A DNA stretch of 23,159 bases, taken from assembly GCA_003133265.1 (NCBI GenBank), contig PKWQ01000440.1, forward strand, positions 1 through 23,159, read 5' to 3'. The position numbers and the translations under genes are program-made. Shown piece by piece: positions 9,014 through 16,779 of the stretch; position 1 is the stretch's first letter, and the number at the start of each line of letters is the position of its first letter. Source of the stretch: Acetobacteraceae bacterium (GTDB lineage: Bacteria; Pseudomonadota; Alphaproteobacteria; Acetobacterales; Acetobacteraceae). The notes beneath the pieces were generated by a model. That model ran no database searches. It was not told where the DNA came from and saw only the letters and a program-made list of their open reading frames with translations.

Positions 9014-11194
9014 ATGGACGCCGAGACTGTGCTGGATCTCGATATCGGCGGCATGACCTGCGCGGCCTGCGCCGGGCGGGTGGAGCGGGCGCTGAAGCGC
9101 CTGCCGGGTGTGCATGAGGCGGCGGTGAACCTCGCCACCGAGCGCGCGCGGGTCAGCGGCTCGGCGGCGATGGATGCGCTGATCGCCGCCGTGCGCAAGG
9201 CCGGCTACGAGGCCAGCCCGGCGGTCGCCCGCACCGAACCGAAGCCGCAAAACCCCACGGAACGCCGCCATGCCCTGATCGCGGCCGCCCTGTCCGCGCC
9301 GCTGGTCGCCGGCATGGCGGCGCATGTCGCGGGTACCGGCTGGATGCTGCCCGGCTGGGCGCAGTTCGCGCTGGCCACGCCGGTGCAGTTCTGGCTCGGC
9401 TGGCGCTTCTACGCCGCCGGCTGGAAGGCGCTGCGGGCCGGGTCGGGCAACATGGACCTGCTGGTCGCGCTCGGCACCTCCGCCGCCTGGGGCCTGTCCA
9501 CCTGGCTGCTGCTGAGCGCCCATCCCGGCCACGCGCCGCCGCTGTATTACGAATCCTCGGCGCTGATCATCACCTTCGTGCTGGTGGGCAAGTTCCTGGA
9601 AGGCCGCGCCAAGAGCCAGACCGGCGCGGCGATCCGCGCGCTGATGCGCCTGCGCCCCGATACCGCCCGCGTGCGCCGCGACGGCATCGAGACCGAGACC
9701 GCCATCGCCGCCGTGCGCGTCGGCGACGTGGTGATCGTCCGCCCCGGCGAGCGCATCCCGGTCGACGGGCGCATCATTGAGGGCACCGCCGCCATCGATG
9801 CCTCGATGATCACCGGCGAGAGCCTGCCGGGGGAAGCCGGCCCCGGCACCCGCGTCGCCGCCGGCGCGATCGACACCGACGGCCTGCTGGCGATCGAGAC
9901 CGTCGCGGTCGGCGCGGAGACCATGCTGGCGCGCATCGTCCGGCTGGTGGAGGACGCGCAGGCGTCCAAGGCGCCGATCCAACGGCTGGTCGACCGCGTC
10001 AGCGCGGTGTTCGTGCCGGTCGTGCTGGTCGTGGCGCTGGCGACCTTCGCCGGCTGGTGGCTGCTGGCCGGTGATATCCCGACCGCCGTGCTGAATGCCG
10101 TTTCCGTGCTGGTGATCGCCTGCCCCTGCGCGCTCGGCCTGGCCACCCCGACCGCGATCATGGTCGGCACCGGCGCGGCGGCGCGCGCGGGCATCCTGAT
10201 CAAGGACGCGGTGTCGCTGGAGCGCGCGCACGCGGTGCGGCTGGTCGCCTTCGACAAGACCGGCACATTGACCGAGGGCAGGCCGCGCCTGTCCGACATC
10301 GTCGCGGCGGAGGATGACGACACGGCGGCGCTGCTGCGGCTGGCCGCCGGCTTGCAGCAAGGCAGCGAGCACCCGCTGGCCGCCGCCGTGCGCGAACGCG
10401 CCGCCACCGACAAGATGGAAGCCGGCGTCGCAACCGGATTCCGCGCCCTGGCCGGCCGTGGCGTCGCCGCCGGGATCGACGGGCGCACCATCGCGCTCGG
10501 CAACCGCCGGCTGATGGACGAGCACGGCGTGGACACAGCAGCACTGGCGGACCGCGCCGCCGCGTTGGAGGCATCCGGCCATACGCTGGCGTTCCTGGCG
10601 GCGCTCGATCCGCCGCACCTGCTCGGCCTGCTGGCGTTCAGCGACACCGCCAAGCCGACCGCCGCCGGGGCGGTGGCGCGGCTGGCCGCACTCGGCGTGA
10701 AGACCGCGATGCTGAGCGGCGACAGCGCCGGCGCCGCACGGACGGTGGCGGAGGCGCTGGGGATCGGCACGGTGCTGGCCGAATTGCTGCCCGGCGACAA
10801 GGCGGGCGAGATCGCCCGGCTGCGGGCGGACGGCACGGTGGTGGCGATGGTCGGCGACGGCATCAACGACGCCCCGGCACTGGCGGCGGCCGACATCGGC
10901 ATCGCCATGGGCAACGGCACCGACGTAGCGATGGAGAGCGCCGGCATCGCCCTGATGCGCGGCGATCCGGCGCTGGTGGCTGATGCCATCGACATTTCCC
11001 GGCGCACCGCCGCCAAGATCCGCCAGGGTTTGTTCTGGGCCTTCGTCTACAACGTGGTCGGCATTCCGCTGGCGGCGGCGGGCTATCTCAGCCCGGTGCT
11101 GGCCGGCGCGGCGATGGCGGCCAGCAGCGTCAGCGTGGTGGGCAATGCGCTGCTGCTGCGGCGCTGGCGGGCGGGCGCGTCACCGCGACGATAG
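9014..11194 (+). CDS. copA: Cu+-exporting P1B-type ATPase
   Basis: The 726-residue protein has one N-terminal heavy-metal domain with GMTCAAC (residues 13-19). Membrane segments and the actuator TGES follow. The intramembrane CPC (in VIACPCALGLATPT) selects monovalent copper. Then come the phosphorylation site DKTGTLT, the SEHPLA motif of P1B ATPases, the hinge GDGIND and the C-terminal YNVVGIPLAA and MAASSVSVVGNALLLRR of the CopA class. It pumps Cu+ out of the cytoplasm at the cost of ATP. The ATG at 9014 has GGGAGA about seven bases upstream. The size suits a single-metal-domain CopA. Its 3' end overlaps the last gene of the convergent Tad operon by 15 bases (11180-11194). Silver transport is also common in this class. 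Confidence 0.95.
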   Translation: MDAETVLDLDIGGMTCAACAGRVERALKRLPGVHEAAVNLATERARVSGSAAMDALIAAVRKAGYEASPAVARTEPKPQNPTERRHALIAAALSAPLVAGMAAHVAGTGWMLPGWAQFALATPVQFWLGWRFYAAGWKALRAGSGNMDLLVALGTSAAWGLSTWLLLSAHPGHAPPLYYESSALIITFVLVGKFLEGRAKSQTGAAIRALMRLRPDTARVRRDGIETETAIAAVRVGDVVIVRPGERIPVDGRIIEGTAAIDASMITGESLPGEAGPGTRVAAGAIDTDGLLAIETVAVGAETMLARIVRLVEDAQASKAPIQRLVDRVSAVFVPVVLVVALATFAGWWLLAGDIPTAVLNAVSVLVIACPCALGLATPTAIMVGTGAAARAGILIKDAVSLERAHAVRLVAFDKTGTLTEGRPRLSDIVAAEDDDTAALLRLAAGLQQGSEHPLAAAVRERAATDKMEAGVATGFRALAGRGVAAGIDGRTIALGNRRLMDEHGVDTAALADRAAALEASGHTLAFLAALDPPHLLGLLAFSDTAKPTAAGAVARLAALGVKTAMLSGDSAGAARTVAEALGIGTVLAELLPGDKAGEIARLRADGTVVAMVGDGINDAPALAAADIGIAMGNGTDVAMESAGIALMRGDPALVADAIDISRRTAAKIRQGLFWAFVYNVVGIPLAAAGYLSPVLAGAAMAASSVSVVGNALLLRRWRAGASPRR

Positions 11195-11893
11195 CCGGAT
11201 CGATATGACCGATGGCGCCGTCCCCACGGGGCTCGGCGTCCAGATTCGCATCCGGTCGGTCGCCGGCGCCGGAGTCCAGACCATCGTTCGCATGAGGTGC
11301 GGCCCAACCTCGGCCGCCGGCGCGATGTTGGCATCGGGCCAGGCCGCCAGGACGCGGTCGCGGTAGGGGCCGCCGAGTTCGGGCGTCGCGGAGTGATAGG
11401 CGGCGACGGCGGCCTGCCAACTGCCGGTCCTGCCGCGCAGCTCCGACAGGAAGCGGGCCGCATACGTGGCGTTCGCCGGTGGATCGAAGGCCTGTTCCAG
11501 ACTGGCGAAAGCCGTGGGGTGGTGGAACAGGTTGATCTGAAAGCATCCGACGTCGACGGACGTCACGCCGCTGCCTCGCAGCGCCCGCGTCGCGGCCAGC
11601 GCCTCGGGCAAGCTGGCGAACAATTGCCCGGCGCCGCCGGCGTTGATCGTCCACGGCCAGGCCGTCACCCGGCCGGTTGCCGGGTCGAGCCGGCCGCTTT
11701 CGACCCGACCGATGGCGAGCAGCAGGCCGGGCGGCAGATCCAGCTTTCGCTCCGCGTCCAGCCCGGCGCGCAGGCACGAATTCGCGTCACTGTCTGTCGC
11801 CGCCAGCACCGGCTGCAGCGCGCCGGCGGCTGCCATGACCAAGGCAGCAACGGCCACCCGCCATCCGCGTCCAGGCCGCCGCGCTATAAACAC
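11180..11893 (-). CDS. Lytic transglycosylase (VirB1/SLT-like), last gene of Tad operon
   Basis: The predicted 237-residue exported protein starts at a GTG at 11893, giving a basic n-region (VFIARRPGRGWR), a hydrophobic core and an AxxA-type cleavage area near residue 31. The SLT-like domain follows: IGRVESGRLD with catalytic Glu65, GCFQINLFHH, YAARFLSEL and AVAAYHSATP. The family cleaves peptidoglycan between MurNAc and GlcNAc. The frame extends farther upstream without a family-like sequence, and the internal ATG at residue 20 would destroy the signal peptide, so GTG is preferred though its ribosome site is weak. It overlaps the TadF-like gene by 10 bases and so is read from the Tad operon. 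By analogy with VirB1 it would open the cell wall for pilus assembly; that role is inferred. Confidence 0.8.
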   Translation of the reverse strand: MFIARRPGRGWRVAVAALVMAAAGALQPVLAATDSDANSCLRAGLDAERKLDLPPGLLLAIGRVESGRLDPATGRVTAWPWTINAGGAGQLFASLPEALAATRALRGSGVTSVDVGCFQINLFHHPTAFASLEQAFDPPANATYAARFLSELRGRTGSWQAAVAAYHSATPELGGPYRDRVLAAWPDANIAPAAEVGPHLMRTMVWTPAPATDRMRIWTPSPVGTAPSVISIRLSSR

Positions 11894-12315
11894 GTGCTCA
11901 CCGGGAAATACGCAACCGCCGTCAGCGTCTTGCCGTTCAACGGTGGCGGCAGCAGGCTTCCGGCCCAGTATGCGGAGGTGATCGTCACCTTCTGGTAAAT
12001 GACACCGGAAGTACAGGCCGTTGTCGTCGGAACAACATTGGCATTGACGATAATGCCGGAAAACACCCAGCTTTTCGCGGCGGCGACAGCGTATTGCGGC
12101 GTACCGGGGGTGGCGCCGGTGGTGCAATCGGGGGATTTGATGGCCGCGCATCGTGCCGTAAGCGAGGCGGTGGACTGCAATGCGCCCTGCGTCCACAACA
12201 ACAAACCAGCTTCCATGATTCCCAGGCTCATGGTGAGGAACACGCTGGCGATCAACGCGAATTCGACCGCGGTCGATCCGCTGCGTGCGCGCCGCCGATT
12301 GCCGAAACCGATCAT
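11884..12315 (-). CDS. tadF: TadE/TadF-like minor pseudopilin
   Basis: This 143-residue protein has the TadE-like N-terminus RRRARSGSTAVEFALIASVFLT. Gly13 is the likely prepilin peptidase site, Glu18 is the +5 glutamate, and a single membrane helix follows. The rest is a predicted periplasmic domain with cysteines. Minor pseudopilins are needed for Tad pilus biogenesis, probably at initiation or the tip. Its ATG overlaps the preceding TadE-like stop as ATGA, so translation is coupled. Naming it TadF rather than a second TadE rests on gene order. Confidence 0.78.
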   Translation of the reverse strand: MIGFGNRRRARSGSTAVEFALIASVFLTMSLGIMEAGLLLWTQGALQSTASLTARCAAIKSPDCTTGATPGTPQYAVAAAKSWVFSGIIVNANVVPTTTACTSGVIYQKVTITSAYWAGSLLPPPLNGKTLTAVAYFPVSTCL

Positions 12316-12821
12316 TGCATTCGCACCGTAGCCGTCTCGGACACGGTGGTGTTCGCGAGTTTGCTGTAGAACGGCATCAATGGCGAATACGTGTAGCTGG
12401 CGTTGATGATTACAAACGCGCCCGGCGCCGCGGCCGGAAAGGTGCAACTGCCGGTGCAGGTATGGCTGGCGGTCATAGCGGAAGGAGGGGCCGTCAGGGT
12501 TGCCGGATACGTCGACGACACGCAGTAACACGCGGGGCCGGTGACGGTCACTGTCACGGCAGGCTTCACGCCGGAAAGGCCTGCCGCGCTCTTCACCACC
12601 GATTGAACGGTCGGGGTCGCGCCCACCACGCTGGGTCCCTTCAGCAGTGCGTACTGAACGCCCTGGGCGACCCCGTTCGCCAATTGGCCCTTGCCCACCA
12701 TCAGCAATCCGAAATCCGCCACCCCGCCCAGCATCAGCAGCAGCACCGGGACAATAAGGGCGAACTCCAACGCGGCGATGCCGCGTCGATCGCCATGGCT
12801 GGGCGAGCTGCGCTTTTTCAT
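12312..12821 (-). CDS. tadE: TadE-like minor pseudopilin
   Basis: The 169-residue protein begins MKKRSSPSHGDRRGIAALEF. Gly14 precedes the mature end and Glu19 is at +5, followed by the hydrophobic helix ALIVPVLLLMLGGVADFG, the TadE-like pattern. It is processed by TadV and inserted in the inner membrane with a Cys- and Thr-rich periplasmic domain (CYC, HTCTGSC). It overlaps tadG and the following TadF-like gene by four bases on each side (ATGA), so expression is probably in fixed ratio. The family call is confident; an exact role in pilus initiation is known only from homologues. Confidence 0.85.
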   Translation of the reverse strand: MKKRSSPSHGDRRGIAALEFALIVPVLLLMLGGVADFGLLMVGKGQLANGVAQGVQYALLKGPSVVGATPTVQSVVKSAAGLSGVKPAVTVTVTGPACYCVSSTYPATLTAPPSAMTASHTCTGSCTFPAAAPGAFVIINASYTYSPLMPFYSKLANTTVSETATVRMQ

Positions 12822-14158
12822 TGAACGAGTGCCACGGATAATACGCTGCCGAAAGGCAATGTCCCGTCGGAAGCAGAGCAGCTCGCGAAAAGCTTTGCTG
12901 AGCCGCTTATGGCGATAACCTTCGCGACGACCTCATTGCATCCGGTGAGCCCGTCTGTGGTGGTGTTGGAAGTCCCGGCGAACGCCATCGTCCCATTGGG
13001 GTAATATATTACCCCAGAGAATGAATCGCTGGTCTTTCCGGCGAACTGGCTTCCACCAGTGGCCGTGGATTTGCTGGCGAACAGCACTCCTGGAATACCG
13101 CCCGTTGTCGAACCGCTTAAAGGCGCCGCAAGCGTGTCCGATCCGCTGCCGGTATACGATATGGTTCCACCAGCAATGATCGTGACGCCCGTTCCTGTTA
13201 ACTTCCCCTTGCCAGCGAACGAAACGTCACCTTCGACGTAATATGTCCCCGGCTGAAGCGTAACGGCTTGGTTTCCATCCAAGGTTATACTGGAATATGA
13301 ACCTGGGCATATCGTTGACGGTGGGCAAAGGCCAGTAGTTTGCCCGTTCTTACCTGGATCTGGCAAGAAGTTCGCCGTGGGGGACGACAAAGTATTAAAA
13401 CCCGCCACCAGCGGCGCGTAGTTTGCGTACGGGTCATTGATTTGCCCCTGACCTTGGTATTGGGTGCCGGTAATTGACGCGTCACCAGGGTTGATTACGC
13501 CCGCCGCATAGATTCCATCCGCTGTGAGACTGACATTAGTTCCACTTAAATTCACGTCTCCATTGGACCGGACGGAGCAATCGGTGGCATCGATCGTGAC
13601 ATTACCGACCCCGGTTAGGTCGGCGCCCGTTAGAACCCCGGCTTGGCCTAATGCGAGCAGACAGGGCTGGGTACCAACGGTGGCAAGCTCCGCCACGGCG
13701 ACCGCCGAGACCGTCACCGATGATTGGGTTTTGGAAAAGATACGCGAAAACGATTTGGCGATGTTCTGCGTCACCGTCACTTTGACGACCGTATCGGTGG
13801 TGTTCTTCACCCCGGCCCCCGTCAGGATGACCTGCGCCGTGATCGTATTGTCGGTCATGGTTGAAGGCGCCGTGGTTGAAGTCGCCGCAGTCCAGACCCG
13901 GGCGGACGGGGACGTGACGGTCGCGCCGTTAAGCTCGGCCACATCCGCCGCCGTATTGGTGGCGCTCTGGGGGCTGCTGGTAACGATGAATTGCCTAGCC
14001 CCCGCCCAAGCCGCGACATCGGCGATGCGCTGCAGCTCCACCTTCTTCAGCGACCAGAATGACACCTCTACTCCCAGTGCCAGCGTCATGATCAGTACCG
14101 GCGCCATGACCGCCGTCAGCAACGCCACCGAGCCCCGCTTATGCAGCAACAGCTTCAC
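12818..14158 (-). CDS. tadG: TadG-like pilus assembly protein without vWA domain
   Basis: This 446-residue protein starts at GTG (14158), whose GTGA overlaps the tadD stop. The N-terminus KLLLHKRGSVALLTAVMAPVLI and the following SLKKVELQRIADVAAWAGARQF are typical of the TadG N-terminal domain. The region from about residue 170 is Gly/Ser/Thr-rich with repeated short strands (VTLQPGTYYVEGDVSFAGKG, TGTGVTIIAGGT). This looks like a beta-helix or beta-solenoid rather than the von Willebrand A domain of classical TadG; no DxSxS metal motif is present. Six cysteines sit in the C-terminal two thirds. Part of the gene is visibly less GC-rich than its neighbours. It ends four bases into tadE. Probably surface- or periplasm-exposed and fast evolving. 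Confidence 0.8.
   Translation of the reverse strand: MKLLLHKRGSVALLTAVMAPVLIMTLALGVEVSFWSLKKVELQRIADVAAWAGARQFIVTSSPQSATNTAADVAELNGATVTSPSARVWTAATSTTAPSTMTDNTITAQVILTGAGVKNTTDTVVKVTVTQNIAKSFSRIFSKTQSSVTVSAVAVAELATVGTQPCLLALGQAGVLTGADLTGVGNVTIDATDCSVRSNGDVNLSGTNVSLTADGIYAAGVINPGDASITGTQYQGQGQINDPYANYAPLVAGFNTLSSPTANFLPDPGKNGQTTGLCPPSTICPGSYSSITLDGNQAVTLQPGTYYVEGDVSFAGKGKLTGTGVTIIAGGTISYTGSGSDTLAAPLSGSTTGGIPGVLFASKSTATGGSQFAGKTSDSFSGVIYYPNGTMAFAGTSNTTTDGLTGCNEVVAKVIAISGSAKLFASCSASDGTLPFGSVLSVALVQ
12997..13016. repeat. 20-bp perfect palindrome inside tadG
   Basis: The sequence tggggtaatatattacccca is its own reverse complement. In the minus-strand reading it covers part of GVIYYPNG, a stretch I recognise as common in this type of TadG. 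Coincidence of coding constraint is possible; a hairpin in the message or a protein-binding site is also possible. Confidence 0.6.
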
Positions 14159-14874
14159 GGACCGAATGTCCCATAGGCCGCCAACGCATGGTCAACTTGC
14201 TCCGGCGTCATGTCCGCGCCGAGAACTTTGGCCGCGCCTTGCCGATCGCCGGCCAACGCCAATGCCGCCGCGAGGTCATGACGGACGCGGCGCGATGCGC
14301 CGGGATCGCTCGCCAATGGCTTCAGCAATTGCACCGCATCCGGTGCCCGCCCGCTCAATGCCATCGACAACGCCAGGTTCACCTCCGCGGCCCGCATGGT
14401 CGGGTCCAGGCCCAACGCCCGGCGATACGCAGCCTGAGCGCTGGCATGCTGGCCTTGCAGGTCGTAGGCGATACCCAGGTTGTTCAACGCCAGCTTGTTG
14501 CGCGGTTCGCGTTTCAGCACGCCAAGGAACAATACCTGTGCCTGTGCGGGGTCCGAGCCTAGGCGCAAACGCCCCAATCCGATCTGCGCGGCGAGCGATC
14601 CAGGGTCCGCTGCCAGGGCTGCCGTGTAGCTTGCGGCGGCTTCGTCCAACCGCCCAAGGGCACCCAATGCGTCGCCCTGGCTCAGCAGCGCCGGCACGTC
14701 GCCGGGGTGCTTGGCCAGGATGGAGTTGCTGACAGTCAGCGCCAACTCCGGCGAGCCAGCCGCCAGTGCCGCACGCGCCACATTCAGCCCAGGCTGCCCG
14801 TCACCCGCCCGTGACACATCCTGGCTTGCACAGGCGGCAAGCAGCGACACGATGGCAATAAGGGCAATTCTCAT
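14155..14874 (-). CDS. tadD: TadD-like TPR lipoprotein
   Basis: The 239-residue protein has a lipoprotein signal MRIALIAIVSLLAACASQ with Cys15 after a LAAC lipobox. It is followed by at least four tetratricopeptide-like helices, for example ALLSQGDALGALGRLDEAAASYTAALAADPGSLAA and KLALNNLGIAYDLQGQHASAQAAYRRALGLDP. TadD is a periplasm-facing lipoprotein that supports secretin assembly and pilus function. An in-frame TTG lies directly before the ATG at 14874, so the start could be one codon earlier. Seven bases separate it from the tadC stop, and it overlaps tadG by four bases. Confidence 0.87.
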   Translation of the reverse strand: MRIALIAIVSLLAACASQDVSRAGDGQPGLNVARAALAAGSPELALTVSNSILAKHPGDVPALLSQGDALGALGRLDEAAASYTAALAADPGSLAAQIGLGRLRLGSDPAQAQVLFLGVLKREPRNKLALNNLGIAYDLQGQHASAQAAYRRALGLDPTMRAAEVNLALSMALSGRAPDAVQLLKPLASDPGASRRVRHDLAAALALAGDRQGAAKVLGADMTPEQVDHALAAYGTFGP

Positions 14875-14881
14875 CAACCGA

Positions 14882-15820
14882 TCACTCGCTCCCTATATGC
14901 ATGACCGAAACCGCCGCAGGTCCTCCAACAATCAGAAATAGGCACGGTAGGATGAAGACGATCATGGGAAGCGACAGCAGCACACCCAAACGGCCTGCCT
15001 TGGCTTCGTAGCGCGTCAATGTTTCCTGCCGCATTTCCGCGGATAGCATACGCATTGAGTCGGACAGGGGCGTGCCATATTGCATGGATTGAACGAGCGT
15101 CGTTCCCAGCCGAACCAGACCGTCGATGCCGGTGCGTGTTCCCATGTTAAGCAGCGCCGACCGGCTGTCGGCAATAAGCTGCAGTTCGTTGGCGGTCAGC
15201 GCCAGCTCCAGCCCGATGTCCTCGTTGCCCTGCTGCATTTCATCCGCCACCCGTACGATAGCCGCGGTCAGACCCAGCCCCGCCTGCGCGCAGATCACCA
15301 ACAGGTCCAGCGCATCGGGCAGCCCGCGCTCCACGCGCGCAATGTACTTCTTGCGACGGTGACGCACCACCATATCCGGCAACAGCAGACCAACCACGCC
15401 CGCGGCAATTGGGATCACCAAGTGCAGCATGGAAGACACTGAAACTCCGCGCAGCGCCAACATCGCCAGCAACGGCAGGCCAGCAAGCAAACCGATCTTG
15501 GCGCCGATGAATATCTCCAGACCGTTCCGTCCGCGTAATCCCGCCGCCATCAGAAATAGCTGCAATTCCGCCCGCGTACGCGAGGGCAGTAGCCCGGTGC
15601 GAAGAATCAGCTGGCCAAGCCCGGCAACCGCACGCGTCCAAGCGCCATGCACCCCTTCCTGCAGTGTTTCGCCGGAAGGACGTGGCGTCAGTCCCTGGCT
15701 CATTTGTACGCGAGCGGCCAGAGTCTCCTGGCGGTGCATCAGTCGCAACATCATGAATGCCGCGACCAGCAGCACCAGGGCGCCGACGCCGCTGGCGGCG
15801 AGCAACCAAGGCCGGTTCAT
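14882..15820 (-). CDS. tadC: TadC inner-membrane platform protein
   Basis: The 312-residue protein has an N-terminal membrane anchor, a pair of membrane segments around residues 100-150 and a C-terminal segment (LGVLLSLPMIVFILPCLFLIVGG). Between them lies the GspF/T2SSF domain with RGLPDALDLLVICAQAGLGLTAAI, a hallmark of TadC. Together with TadB it forms the platform that the TadA motor works on. The ATG overlaps the tadB stop (ATGA). Length is normal for the family. Confidence 0.93.
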   Translation of the reverse strand: MNRPWLLAASGVGALVLLVAAFMMLRLMHRQETLAARVQMSQGLTPRPSGETLQEGVHGAWTRAVAGLGQLILRTGLLPSRTRAELQLFLMAAGLRGRNGLEIFIGAKIGLLAGLPLLAMLALRGVSVSSMLHLVIPIAAGVVGLLLPDMVVRHRRKKYIARVERGLPDALDLLVICAQAGLGLTAAIVRVADEMQQGNEDIGLELALTANELQLIADSRSALLNMGTRTGIDGLVRLGTTLVQSMQYGTPLSDSMRMLSAEMRQETLTRYEAKAGRLGVLLSLPMIVFILPCLFLIVGGPAAVSVMHIGSE

Positions 15821-16779
15821 GACAGTGTTTTTTGGATGATGGTCCGCATCGACATCGCTCCAAAGCCAAGCGAGAGCATCGCGGCGCCAAGAATCTTGCG
15901 GCCCGTGCTGGTGGTGAACAACACGGACATATACTCAGGGTTAAGCGCGTAGACCCCCACCCCCAACACGATCGGCAACGCACCGAGAACAATCGCGCTT
16001 GTCCGGGCCTCCGAAGACAGCGCATGGCCGCGCTCCCGCAGAGCAAGGCGCTTGCGGATCAGATCAGCCAAATTCTCCAGCGTCTCACTCAAGCCCCCAC
16101 CTGTCTGCGCCTGTAGACCGATCGCTATGGCGAAGAATCGGTACTCCGACAGATCGTTGCGTGCCCCCAATTCTTTCGCGGCTTCGCTCAATGGCACGCC
16201 GATGGCAAGATCGTTGGCAACTTTGGTGAATTCGATCGAAGTCGGAGCTTGTGCCTCCCGCGCCACGACGGACATCGCACCGAGCACCGGAATTCCCACC
16301 CGCAAGGAGCGCACGATCATGGCAAGCGCGTCGGGGAACTGGCTGGTCAGTAAAGCTTTTCGCCGCCCAATGGCCCAGCCAAAGAAAAAGCGGCACATCA
16401 TCACCCATAGTACCGGCATGCTGGCCAGGCCTAGCGGCCCCACGATGTCCACAATGAATCCCGCCGCAACCCGCGCGATAGCGAAGGTTGCACAGAGTAC
16501 AATCCACCACCGGATCGGATATTGGTCTTGCCTTGCCGGATTGAAACCAAATACGGCGGAGGCCGATTCCATCAGCGATCTATCGTTTTTTGGGGCCGGG
16601 CGGAATGCCTGCAGCTCTATGACGTGGCTTTTACGGAATGGCGCAACGACCCCGCTCATCCGCCTCGCGCTCTTTTGGCGGCGTGCGTGAGCCTGCGAAA
16701 CCAGCAAGCCACTGAACCCGAACCCAATCAGACTGACCAAGGAGGCGCCTATCAGAAGCCAGGACGACACACCGGTCAT
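15817..16779 (-). CDS. tadB: TadB inner-membrane platform protein
   Basis: The 320-residue protein starts MTGVSSWLLIGASLVSLIGFG (first membrane segment). A basic region and the T2SSF domain with QFPDALAMIVRSLRVGIPVLGAMSVVA follow, and the C-terminus has further membrane segments (ALPIVLGVGVYALN and beyond). I chose the ATG at 16779, which has GGGGAGG four bases upstream and overlaps the tadA stop as ATGA; an upstream GTG at 16812 would add a Gly-rich tail and is rejected. It pairs with TadC as the polytopic base of the Tad machine. Confidence 0.93.
   Translation of the reverse strand: MTGVSSWLLIGASLVSLIGFGFSGLLVSQAHARRQKSARRMSGVVAPFRKSHVIELQAFRPAPKNDRSLMESASAVFGFNPARQDQYPIRWWIVLCATFAIARVAAGFIVDIVGPLGLASMPVLWVMMCRFFFGWAIGRRKALLTSQFPDALAMIVRSLRVGIPVLGAMSVVAREAQAPTSIEFTKVANDLAIGVPLSEAAKELGARNDLSEYRFFAIAIGLQAQTGGGLSETLENLADLIRKRLALRERGHALSSEARTSAIVLGALPIVLGVGVYALNPEYMSVLFTTSTGRKILGAAMLSLGFGAMSMRTIIQKTLS

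Noticed and set aside
8963..10618. 551-codon minus-strand frame opposite copA
   Set aside because: copA on the plus strand has every P-type ATPase motif; the antisense product is Arg/Gln/Gly/His-rich and low in complexity.
12998..13015. Palindrome in tadG as a transcription terminator
   Set aside because: It is inside a coding region with no T-run after it, and the operon clearly continues downstream through overlapping genes.
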